Assembly: GCA_003165855.1 (NCBI GenBank)
Contig: PMXH01000266.1
Location: 185 to 5,231, forward strand
DNA from: Acidobacteriaceae bacterium
GTDB lineage: Bacteria; Acidobacteriota; Terriglobia; Terriglobales; Acidobacteriaceae
Reading direction: 5' to 3'
Length of the DNA stretch: 5,047 nucleotides
Positions 1-5,047 of the stretch are shown piece by piece. The notes below the pieces were generated by a model that had not been told where the DNA came from, did not search any database, and saw nothing but the letters and a program-made list of their open reading frames with translations. The stretch's first letter is position 1. Each line of letters starts with the position of its first letter. Position numbers and translations under genes: made by a program.

Positions 1-830
1 TTCGCCATGCAAAGCAGATCGGGAACAACTTTCCAGTGATCGACCGCAAACCACTCTCCAGTTCGACCAAAACCAGACATCACTTCGTCGGCAATCATCA
101 AGATGCCGTATTTGTCGCAGAGCTTGCGCAACCCAACAAGATATCCATCAGGCGGAACGAGAATCCCATTGGTTCCAGTGACAGGCTCGAGGATAAACGC
201 AGCGATGGTTTGCGGCCCTTCGAGCTGAATGGTCTCCTCAATCATGGCAAGCGAAGATTCCGCCGATTCCCAACCGCGTTCGATCCCGTGATAAGGATCA
301 AGCACATGCACAACGCCCGGAATGCCAGGTTCCGCAGCCCATCTCCGCGGATCGCCGGTAAGGCTCATCGCTCCCGCAGTCGCGCCGTGATAAGAACGAT
401 AGCGCGCCATGATCTTGTGACGTCCGGTGAAGAAGCGCGCGATCTTGATGGCGTTCTCGTTGGCCTCAGCGCCGCCGTTGGTGAAGAAGAACGTGTCAAT
501 ATCGCCGGGAGTGATTTCGGCAAGCTTCGCGCCAAGACGCGCACGAACTTCCGTCGCCATGAAGGGATTCGCGTAAGCCAGCGTTGCCGCCTGCTCGGCG
601 ATCGCCTGGATCACGCGCGGGTCGCCGTGTCCGATGTTGACCGACATGAGCTGGCTGTTGAAGTCGATGAAGCGCTTGCCTTCTGGCGTGTAGAAGTAAA
701 TCCCCTTCGCGCGCGCCACCGGAATTGGATCGACCTTCGACTGCGCCGACCACTCATACAGCGTGTGCTTGCGCGAGAGATCGACGATTTCTTTGCCAGA
801 CATCGTTGGCGTGGTAAGAGTTGTGGTCAT
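1..830 (-). CDS. Class III PLP-dependent aminotransferase, C-terminus cut off by the window edge (omega-amino acid or taurine transaminase-like)
   Basis: Reading leftward from the ATG at 830-828 gives 276 codons without a stop, and the frame runs off the left edge. The protein is a fold-type I, class III aminotransferase (PF00202 family), a cytoplasmic enzyme moving an amino group between an omega-amino compound and a 2-oxo acid through PLP. Visible motifs are YEWSAQSKVDPIPV at about residues 25-38, FNSQLMSVNIGHGDP at 57-71, the PLP-phosphate loop TNGGAEANENAIK at 117-129, SYHGAT at 146-151, and IADEVMSGFGRTGEW at 246-260, where Asp248 should contact the pyridine nitrogen. The window ends inside the expected PLP-lysine codon: after CMA only its first two bases, AA, are present. 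The WSAQ and FNSQLMSVNIGH motifs recall taurine or beta-alanine transaminases, but the substrate cannot be fixed. A second ATG at codon 10 has no Shine-Dalgarno sequence, whereas the first has GAGGA upstream. It is the last gene visible in the cluster, 139 bp after mmsA. Confidence 0.92.
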   Translation of the reverse strand, partial: MTTTLTTPTMSGKEIVDLSRKHTLYEWSAQSKVDPIPVARAKGIYFYTPEGKRFIDFNSQLMSVNIGHGDPRVIQAIAEQAATLAYANPFMATEVRARLGAKLAEITPGDIDTFFFTNGGAEANENAIKIARFFTGRHKIMARYRSYHGATAGAMSLTGDPRRWAAEPGIPGVVHVLDPYHGIERGWESAESSLAMIEETIQLEGPQTIAAFILEPVTGTNGILVPPDGYLVGLRKLCDKYGILMIADEVMSGFGRTGEWFAVDHWKVVPDLLCMA

Positions 831-834
831 GGAA

Positions 835-839
835 TCCTC
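835..839 (-). promoter_or_regulatory. Ribosome binding site of the left-hand aminotransferase
   Basis: The minus strand reads TGAGGATTCC directly before ATG. GAGGA lies four bases from the start codon, slightly close but a reasonable Shine-Dalgarno match. It favours this ATG over the in-frame ATG nine codons downstream. Confidence 0.6.
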
Positions 840-854
840 AGTTGTGGATGCGAG

Positions 855-869
855 ATCATCGCAGATGAT
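855..869. repeat. Short perfect inverted repeat ATCATC-gca-GATGAT
   Basis: Six bases on each side pair perfectly around a three-base loop. It lies between the octamer inverted repeat, overlapping its edge by two bases, and the ribosome binding site of the aminotransferase that starts at 830. It could be a small hairpin in the leader or an operator half-site pair, but such a short palindrome can arise by chance. No function is assigned. Confidence 0.35.
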
Positions 870-964
870 TTGGTAATTGGGTAATTTTGTAATTGAGTAA
901 TTTGAAAACATCACGCAAAATCGACTTGAAATTACCAAATTACTAAATTGCCCAATTACCAAAT
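868..964. repeat. Intergenic imperfect inverted repeat with octamer-built arms (36 bp arms, 25 nt loop)
   Basis: The left arm is 868-903, the loop 904-928 and the right arm 929-964. The left arm matches the reverse complement of the right at 32 of 36 positions. Each arm is itself a degenerate tandem array of four 8-base units: the left has GGTAATTG, GGTAATTT, TGTAATTG and AGTAATTT; the right has AAATTACC, AAATTACT, AAATTGCC and CAATTACC. In the minus-strand mRNA it would fold into a long AT-rich hairpin beginning five bases after the mmsA stop. No U-tract follows on that strand (CATCTGC instead), so it is not a standard intrinsic terminator. It fills most of the 139-bp gap and is far richer in A and T than the genes around it. 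It may be a dispersed repeat or an mRNA-processing or stability element. Confidence 0.85.
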
Positions 965-969
965 GCCCT

Positions 970-2460
970 TCAGAACTTTCGGCTGTGCTCTTTGGCCCAG
1001 CGCTCGACGACTACCTTCTTGTCGGTGTAGAACTCGATGGCGTCGCGGCCCTGGCCGTGAAGATCGCCGAAGAAACTGTTCTTCCATCCGCTGAACGGGA
1101 AATAAGCCATGGGCGCGGCGACTCCGATGTTGATGCCGATATTTCCCGCGGGCGCTTCGTAGCGGAAGCGGCGCGCGGCAGACCCGCTCGACGTAAAGAG
1201 CGACGCTTGATTGCCATAAGCGCTGCGTTCGAGGAAAGCGAGAGCTTCGTCCATGCTGTCGGCGTGGACGAGGCTTAAGACGGGACCGAAGATCTCCGTA
1301 TCGGCAAGATCGCTGGTCACCGGAACATCGTCGAGGATGGTGGGCTTCACGAAGTTGCCGGATTCGTATTTCGGGATCTTCGAGTTGCGGCCGTCGAGCA
1401 GGACCTTCGCTCCCTGCTTCTCGCCGAGACCGATGAGCGACTCAACGCGCTCTTTACTTTGTGCCGTGATCACTGGGCCCATCTGCACGCCTTCGTCGAG
1501 GCCATTGCCGACTTTGAGTTTAGAAGCCGCGTCGGCAATCGAGTCACGGAAAGTCTTTTGTGCTTCGCCGATTGTCACCGCGACTGAAACGGCGAGGCAG
1601 CGCTGGCCGGCACATCCGAATGCGCTATCGCTGATAATCTGCGTGGCCATGGGCATGTCAGCGTCGGGGAGAACGATGACGTGATTCTTGGCTCCGCCCT
1701 GGCACTGGCAGCGCTTCCCTTTTTCACCGGAGCGCGCATAGATGTAGCGCGCAACGGGAGTCGATCCAACGAAGCTGATGGCGCGGACTTTGGGGTGGTC
1801 GATGAGCGCGTCGACGACAGCTTTGCCGCCGTTGATCAGACTCACTATGCCTTTGGGTAGGCCGGTTTTTTCCAGCAACTCGTAAACGTAACGCATGGTG
1901 AGCGGGACGCGCTCCGACGGCTTGAGGATGAATGTGTTGCCGGTCGCGATGGCGTAGGGCAGATACCAGAACGCGATCATGCCGGGAAAATTGAAGGGCA
2001 CGATGGCGGCGGTGACACCGAGAGGTTGGCGGATCATCATTTCGTCGATGCCGCGGGCCACGTCTTCGAGGTTGTAGCCTTGCATCATCATGGGAATGCC
2101 GCAGGCGACTTCGACGTTCTCGATGGCGCGGCGCATCTCGGCTTTGGCTTCGGTGAAGGTCTTACCGTTTTCCTGAGTGATGATGCGGGCGATGTCGTCG
2201 AGGTGGTCTTCCAGGAGCATCTTCAGCTTGAACAGCGGCTGGATGCGGTCTTCGGGAGGAGTACGGCGCCATTCGGGGAAGGCCGCGGCAGCGGCTTCGA
2301 TGGCTTGATTGACTTCTGCAGCCTCGGCGAGCGGGACTTGGGCGAGCACCTCGCCAGTGGCGGGATTGACGACGTCGCGCCATTCCGAGGCGCGTGAGTC
2401 GGTCCATTGGCCGTTGATGTAGTTGGTGAGCCGGAGTGTTGGGGGTGCGGCTACGGTCAT
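970..2460 (-). CDS. mmsA: CoA-acylating methylmalonate/malonate-semialdehyde dehydrogenase
   Basis: This complete 496-residue protein has the usual length for MmsA/IolA enzymes (EC 1.2.1.27 / 1.2.1.18). These cytoplasmic members of the aldehyde dehydrogenase superfamily use NAD+ and CoA to turn methylmalonate semialdehyde into propionyl-CoA, or malonate semialdehyde into acetyl-CoA, releasing CO2. Visible features are NYINGQW at 13-19, the cofactor region [20 protein letters not shown] at 155-174 with the KPSE lysine at 180, FVGSTPVA at 230-237, QGGAKNH at 254-260, the nucleophile in GQRC (Arg287, Cys288), EIFGPV at 389-394, and [13 protein letters not shown] at 454-466. QGGAKN replaces the ELGG glutamate of hydrolytic dehydrogenases, as expected in CoA-acylating members. 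Extra cysteines at 251, 253 and 283 lie close to the active-site region. The ATG at 2460 has an excellent AGAGGT eight bases upstream. With two aminotransferase neighbours it probably takes the semialdehyde they produce. Valine or myo-inositol catabolism are alternatives, but no other gene of those routes is visible. Confidence 0.95.
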   Translation of the reverse strand: MTVAAPPTLRLTNYINGQWTDSRASEWRDVVNPATGEVLAQVPLAEAAEVNQAIEAAAAAFPEWRRTPPEDRIQPLFKLKMLLEDHLDDIARIITQENGKTFTEAKAEMRRAIENVEVACGIPMMMQGYNLEDVARGIDEMMIRQPLGVTAAIVPFNFPGMIAFWYLPYAIATGNTFILKPSERVPLTMRYVYELLEKTGLPKGIVSLINGGKAVVDALIDHPKVRAISFVGSTPVARYIYARSGEKGKRCQCQGGAKNHVIVLPDADMPMATQIISDSAFGCAGQRCLAVSVAVTIGEAQKTFRDSIADAASKLKVGNGLDEGVQMGPVITAQSKERVESLIGLGEKQGAKVLLDGRNSKIPKYESGNFVKPTILDDVPVTSDLADTEIFGPVLSLVHADSMDEALAFLERSAYGNQASLFTSSGSAARRFRYEAPAGNIGINIGVAAPMAYFPFSGWKNSFFGDLHGQGRDAIEFYTDKKVVVERWAKEHSRKF

Positions 2461-2468
2461 GACTGGAT

Positions 2469-2474
2469 ACCTCT
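2469..2474 (-). promoter_or_regulatory. Strong ribosome binding site of mmsA
   Basis: AGAGGT on the minus strand is eight bases from the ATG at 2460, a near-consensus Shine-Dalgarno at ideal spacing. It is the best ribosome binding site in the window, suggesting mmsA is translated efficiently and independently of the upstream gene. Confidence 0.75.
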
Positions 2475-2487
2475 GTTATCGCAAAGA

Positions 2488-2515
2488 GTTCCGTTACTTT
2501 GTTCCGTGCACAAAG
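2488..2515. promoter_or_regulatory. Possible operator: direct repeat GTTCCGT x2 overlapping a CTTTGT/ACAAAG dyad
   Basis: GTTCCGT occurs at 2488-2494 and again at 2501-2507, 13 bases apart. A dyad, CTTTGT at 2497-2502 and ACAAAG at 2510-2515 with a 7-base spacer, overlaps the second copy. Both lie in the roughly 70 bases between the palindromic element and the mmsA ribosome binding site, the only sizeable stretch of gap not taken up by a repeat element. A regulator-binding site is possible. No convincing -35/-10 pair was found here, and short repeats of this size can be chance. Confidence 0.25.
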
Positions 2516-2533
2516 ATCAATGATACCAATGCT

Positions 2534-2606
2534 GGTAGGGATCCTTCGACCGCGGTTGGTCTTCGCGCCTAAGGCGCGAAGGACAATCCTCGCTCAGGAT
2601 GACAAA
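2534..2606. repeat. Intergenic palindromic repeat of the GTCATCCTGAGCGAGG type with internal perfect hairpin
   Basis: Read on the minus strand it starts TTTGTCATCCTGAGCGAGG, three bases after the gabT-like stop codon, and ends GTCGAAGGATCCCTACC. In the middle CTTCGCGCC (2561-2569) pairs perfectly with GGCGCGAAG (2573-2581) around a three-base loop. ATCCT (2541-2545) can pair with AGGAT (2596-2600), closing an outer stem. Within it ACCGCGGT (2549-2556) is an 8-base palindrome, and TACCA-atgc-TGGTA (2524-2537) flanks its far end. I recall elements of this wording scattered between genes in Acidobacteriota genomes, but the match was not checked. No U-tract follows the hairpin on the coding strand. 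Confidence 0.75.
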
Positions 2607-2608
2607 CC

Positions 2609-3970
2609 TCAAACCAACTGCGCAACGACGCCTTTCTTGTCGGATACTGCCGCCAGCGCGGATTCCAGCACGTCGAGGCCTTCGTCCATTTGCTCGTTGG
2701 TGGCAACTAGCGGGACCAGGACGCGGATCACGTTGGAGTACGAACCGGCGGTGATGGTGATCAGGCCGTGCTCATAGCAATATTGCGTGATCTGTTTGGT
2801 TTCGTCCGAGGCTGGAGTTTTCGTTTCCTGCGACTTGACCAGTTCGATCGCCTGCATACCGCCGAGGCCGCGGACGTCGCCGACGAGGGGCCAGCGGCGC
2901 TGCCATTCGCGGGCACGGCGCTGGAAGCGGTCTCCGAGTTCATTGGCGCGGGCTAGCAAATCTTCTCTTTCGAATAAATCGAGCACGGCGAGCGCAGCGG
3001 CACAGGAAAGCGGATTGCCTGCGAAAGTGCCACCGAGGCCGCCGGGAACCGGCGCGTCCATGATTTCGGTGCGGCCGGTGACGGCGGCAAGCGGCAAACC
3101 GCCGCCGAGGGATTTCGCGGTCACCAGAATGTCAGGCTCGATGCCATAGCGTTCGCTGGCGAAGAGCGCGCCGGTGCGTCCGAAGCCGGATTGCACTTCG
3201 TCGGCAATGAAAAGGATGTTGTGCTTGTGACAGAGGTCGATAAGAACTTTGAAATAGTCCGGCGGTGGCGCGACGAATCCACCTTCGCCCAACACTGGCT
3301 CGGCGATGACCGCCGCTACCTCTTCGTTGGCAACGACGCGTTTAAAAGTGTCTTCGAGATGGCGCGCGCAGTAGAGATCGCACGAGGGGTATTTCAAGTT
3401 GTAAGTGCAGCGATAACAGTAGGCGAACGGGACGCGATAAACCTCGCCGGGGAACGGAGCGAAGCCAGCTTTATAAGGATGTGTTTTGCTGGTGAGCGCA
3501 AGCGTCATCATGGTGCGGCCATGGAAGGCGTCTTCGAAGGCGATGATGGCAGGACGCTTGGTGTAGGCACGGGCGATCTTGACGGCATTCTCGACCGCCT
3601 CCGCGCCGCTGTTCACGAAGAGAGTTTTCTTGGGGAACTTGCCGGGAGTGACTTCGTTCATGCGCTCGGCGAGGCGGATGTAGCCTTCGTAGGGCGTGAC
3701 CTGGACGCAGGTGTGAAGGAATTTGTCGAGCTGGCCGCGAATGGCGTCGATCACGGCCTCCTGGCGATGACCGGCGTTGGCGCAGCCGATGCCTCCGGCG
3801 AAATCGATGTAGCGGTTGCCGTCGACATCTTCGAGCCATGCATCTTCGGCTTTGGCCACGTATATTGGCGTGCCGTGAGAAAGGCCACGGGGCACGGCTT
3901 GGGCGCGGCGGGCGGAGAGCGCACGGGAGTTGGGGCCGGGGATTTGTGTAAGCAGTCGAATGGTTGACAT
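2609..3970 (-). CDS. gabT: Class III omega-aminotransferase, 4-aminobutyrate aminotransferase-like
   Basis: This complete 453-residue class III aminotransferase (PF00202 family) is close to the usual 425-460 length of GabT-type enzymes. They transfer the amino group of GABA or related omega-amino acids to 2-oxoglutarate, giving a semialdehyde, in the cytoplasm. Motifs are the substrate-side DFAGGIGCANAGH (56-68), the PLP-phosphate loop NSGAEAVENAVKIAR (120-134), FHGRT (149-153), IAEPVLGEGG (222-231), IADEVQSGFGRTGALF (255-270) with Asp257 for the pyridine nitrogen, TAKSLGGGLPLAAVTGR (284-300) with Lys286 as the PLP Schiff-base lysine, and GTFAGNPLSCAAALAVL (314-330). Four cysteines lie at 185, 188, 197 and 201, starting with CYRC. 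The start is fixed by an in-frame TGA at 3997-3995 with no other ATG or GTG between. The gene follows the aldehyde dehydrogenase by 96 bp and precedes mmsA by 148 bp, so the product may feed MmsA. The exact substrate (GABA, beta-alanine, 5-aminovalerate, 3-aminoisobutyrate) is not settled, and the symbol is by family resemblance. Confidence 0.9.
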   Translation of the reverse strand: MSTIRLLTQIPGPNSRALSARRAQAVPRGLSHGTPIYVAKAEDAWLEDVDGNRYIDFAGGIGCANAGHRQEAVIDAIRGQLDKFLHTCVQVTPYEGYIRLAERMNEVTPGKFPKKTLFVNSGAEAVENAVKIARAYTKRPAIIAFEDAFHGRTMMTLALTSKTHPYKAGFAPFPGEVYRVPFAYCYRCTYNLKYPSCDLYCARHLEDTFKRVVANEEVAAVIAEPVLGEGGFVAPPPDYFKVLIDLCHKHNILFIADEVQSGFGRTGALFASERYGIEPDILVTAKSLGGGLPLAAVTGRTEIMDAPVPGGLGGTFAGNPLSCAAALAVLDLFEREDLLARANELGDRFQRRAREWQRRWPLVGDVRGLGGMQAIELVKSQETKTPASDETKQITQYCYEHGLITITAGSYSNVIRVLVPLVATNEQMDEGLDVLESALAAVSDKKGVVAQLV

Positions 3971-3976
3971 CGTCAG

Positions 3977-3981
3977 TTCCC
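3977..3981 (-). promoter_or_regulatory. Weak ribosome binding site of the gabT-like gene
   Basis: The minus strand reads TGGGAACTGACG before ATG. GGGAA, six bases away, is the only purine-rich candidate and is a poor Shine-Dalgarno. It sits one base beyond the 3' arm of the long heptamer hairpin, so folding of that hairpin could affect ribosome access. Confidence 0.4.
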
Positions 3982-3982
3982 A

Positions 3983-4061
3983 AGTGGCCAGTGATCAGTG
4001 ATCAGTGACCAGTAAATTCAGGTTTTGCGAACTGGCCACTGGTCACTGACCACTGGCCACT
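3983..4061. repeat. Intergenic imperfect inverted repeat with heptamer-built arms (31 bp arms, 17 nt loop)
   Basis: The left arm is 3983-4013, the loop 4014-4030 and the right arm 4031-4061. The arms match as inverted repeats at 28 of 31 positions. The left arm is a tandem run of 7-base units: AGTGGCC, AGTGATC twice, AGTGACC, then AGT. The right arm is ACTGGCC, ACTGGTC, ACTGACC, ACTGGCC, then ACT. In minus-strand RNA two of the three differences become G-U pairs and only one is a true C-A mismatch, giving a very stable hairpin. It begins five bases after the aldehyde dehydrogenase stop and ends just before the ribosome binding site of the next gene. No U-tract follows on the coding strand; on the plus strand GTTTTT follows, but no plus-strand gene is present to terminate. 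I recall similar CAGTGGCCAGT runs between genes in Acidobacteriota, unverified. Confidence 0.9.
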
Positions 4062-4066
4062 GTTTT

Positions 4067-5047
4067 TCAATACCAGCCGATTGGGGCTTCGTTCAGATTG
4101 ATGTAGACCTGCTTGGTTTCCAAATACTCTTCGACACCCCAGGGGCCGAGTTCGCGGCCGAAGCCGGATTGCTTGTAGCCGCCCCAGGGGGCTTCGACGT
4201 ATGTGGGTTGCATGTGATTTACCCAGACGATTCCTGCGCGCAGGGCCTTCACGGCGCGCAGAGCTTTGAAAATGTCGCGGGTCCAGACGGCGGCGGCTAA
4301 GCCGTAGGGCGAATCGTTGGCGATCTTTAGCGCGTCCTTCTCGTCTTCAAAGGGAATCACGGCAGCGACGGGGCCGAAGATTTCTTCGCGGGCGATGCGG
4401 GCGGAGTTCGTGACGTTGGAAAAGATCGTGGGCTGGACGTAGTAGCCTTTGCCGATTTTCTCGGGACGTCCGCCGCCGGATGCGAGTGTGGCTTCTTTCT
4501 TGCCGATTTCGATGTAGGAGTTGACGCGGTCGTACTGTTCCTTGCTGACGAGCGGACCCATCTTGGTTTCACGATCAAGCGGAGGGCCGAGTTTGATCTT
4601 CTTCGCTTTCTCGGTCATCGCTTCGACGAAGTTCTTGTAGATCGACTTCTGCACCAGGATGCGGCTTCCGGCAGAGCAGACTTCGCCTTGATTTATGAAG
4701 ACGCCAAAGAGAGCCCCGTCGATGGCAGCTTCGAAATCGGCATCGGCAAAGAAGATGTTGGGAGACTTGCCGCCGAGCTCGAGGGTGACGCGCTTCACGG
4801 TATCGGCGGCCTGTTTCACGATGATCTTGCCGACAGCCGCGCTGCCGGTGAAGGCGATCTTGTTGACGTCGGGATGCTGGACGAGCGGAGCGCCGCAGCT
4901 TTCTCCGAAGCCGGTGATGATGTTGACAACGCCCGGAGGCAGACCACAGTCGGCGAAATAGTTGGCGAATTCGAGAGCAGTCAGCGGAGTCTGCTCGGCG
5001 GGTTTGAGCACGCAGGTACAGCCGGCGGCGATGGCGGGCGCAAGCTT
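4067..5047 (-). CDS. NAD(P)-dependent aldehyde dehydrogenase, N-terminus beyond the window (ALDH9/10, betaine/aminoaldehyde dehydrogenase-like)
   Basis: The frame is open from the right edge (5047) to a TGA at 4069-4067, giving 326 residues; roughly 165 N-terminal residues are missing for a usual 480-500. The GTG at 5011 is not the start, because the frame upstream already encodes conserved family sequence (APAIAAGCTCVLKPAEQTPL). Members of this superfamily oxidise aldehydes to acids in the cytoplasm. Visible are KPAEQTPL, AFTGSAAVG (cofactor), the general base in LELGGKSPN (Glu90 of the fragment), the nucleophile in GEVCSAGSR (Cys124, the canonical 34 residues later), EEIFGPV, and APWGGYKQSGFGRELGPWG near the C-terminus. 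The glutamate marks it as hydrolytic, unlike MmsA. WVNHMQPTYVEAPWGG recalls betaine-aldehyde and aminoaldehyde dehydrogenases, so an aminoaldehyde substrate is plausible; this is inference. It is the most upstream gene visible, and any operon promoter lies outside the window. Confidence 0.93.
   Translation of the reverse strand, partial: KLAPAIAAGCTCVLKPAEQTPLTALEFANYFADCGLPPGVVNIITGFGESCGAPLVQHPDVNKIAFTGSAAVGKIIVKQAADTVKRVTLELGGKSPNIFFADADFEAAIDGALFGVFINQGEVCSAGSRILVQKSIYKNFVEAMTEKAKKIKLGPPLDRETKMGPLVSKEQYDRVNSYIEIGKKEATLASGGGRPEKIGKGYYVQPTIFSNVTNSARIAREEIFGPVAAVIPFEDEKDALKIANDSPYGLAAAVWTRDIFKALRAVKALRAGIVWVNHMQPTYVEAPWGGYKQSGFGRELGPWGVEEYLETKQVYINLNEAPIGWY

Noticed and set aside
36..884. 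Long plus-strand open frame (282 codons) opposite the left-hand aminotransferase
   Set aside because: The minus-strand frame encodes unmistakable aminotransferase motifs through this stretch. The plus-strand translation is arginine-rich, matches no family I know, and is explained by codon bias of the opposite gene.
831..969. Promoter for the left-hand aminotransferase in the AT-rich gap
   Set aside because: TTGCGT and several TAATTT-like words occur, but the AT-richness comes from the octamer repeat and no -35/-10 pair with good spacing stands out.
3191..3967. Plus-strand open frame (258 codons) opposite the gabT-like gene
   Set aside because: It mirrors the coding strand, whose product has every expected PLP-binding motif. 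The antisense product shows no domain.
3471..3983. Minus-strand frame of 170 codons overlapping the start of the gabT-like gene
   Set aside because: It is a frame-shifted, arginine/proline-rich reading of the same DNA without recognisable motifs, lying inside a well-supported gene.
3983..4061. Intrinsic terminator or CRISPR-like array
   Set aside because: On the coding strand no U-tract follows the hairpin, and a same-strand gene begins 13 bases later. The units are 7 bases without spacers, so this is not a CRISPR. The plus-strand GTTTTT after the hairpin has no gene to serve.
5009..5011. GTG as start of the right-hand aldehyde dehydrogenase
   Set aside because: The frame is open to the window edge and codes for conserved family residues upstream of this codon, so the gene is cut by the edge rather than starting here.
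1..5047. Tandem duplication of a dehydrogenase-aminotransferase pair
   Set aside because: The two dehydrogenases belong to different branches (hydrolytic with ELGG glutamate versus CoA-acylating with QGGAKN). The two aminotransferases differ in motifs throughout, so a recent duplication is excluded.
5042..5047. AAGCTT (HindIII site) exactly at the right edge, possible clone end
   Set aside because: The left edge has no matching site and the dehydrogenase frame continues smoothly to the edge, so a single six-base match is not evidence of a cloning junction.

Overview
The window holds part of a catabolic gene cluster in which all four genes lie on the minus strand, so transcription runs from the right edge to the left. 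In transcription order they are: an NAD(P)-dependent aldehyde dehydrogenase with its N-terminus beyond the right edge (4067-5047); a complete class III omega-aminotransferase of the GabT type (2609-3970); a complete CoA-acylating (methyl)malonate-semialdehyde dehydrogenase, MmsA (970-2460); and a second class III aminotransferase of a different subfamily, with its C-terminus beyond the left edge (1-830). The order is therefore dehydrogenase, aminotransferase, dehydrogenase, aminotransferase. No gene on the plus strand is credible. No RNA gene, insertion sequence, CRISPR array or phage gene was found.

The genes suggest a pathway. The first dehydrogenase could oxidise an (amino)aldehyde to an omega-amino acid. 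One or both aminotransferases could convert omega-amino acids such as beta-alanine, GABA or 3-aminoisobutyrate to semialdehydes. MmsA would convert malonate or methylmalonate semialdehyde to acetyl-CoA or propionyl-CoA. This fits polyamine, reductive pyrimidine or valine breakdown. The enzyme families are clear from sequence; the substrates and the pathway are inference.

The gaps are the least ordinary part. They measure 96, 148 and 139 bp, and each carries a different palindromic element starting within a few bases of the preceding stop codon. The 3983-4061 element is a 31-bp imperfect inverted repeat whose arms are built from heptamers (AGTGRYC). The 868-964 element is a 36-bp imperfect inverted repeat whose arms are built from octamers (like GGTAATTG). 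The 2534-2606 element reads GTCATCCTGAGCGAGG on the minus strand and contains a perfect 9-bp hairpin. None is followed by a U-tract on the coding strand, so they do not look like ordinary terminators. They look like dispersed intergenic repeats that fold in the mRNA.

The moderately high GC content, the protein styles and especially the GTCATCCTGAGCGA-type and CAGTGGCCAGTGACCAGT-type repeats remind me of soil Acidobacteriota (Terriglobia, Koribacter-like). This is from memory and was not checked. I see no clearly new defence or mobile system here. The strongest leads are the repeat elements, a four-cysteine cluster in the GabT-like protein, and the unassigned pathway.
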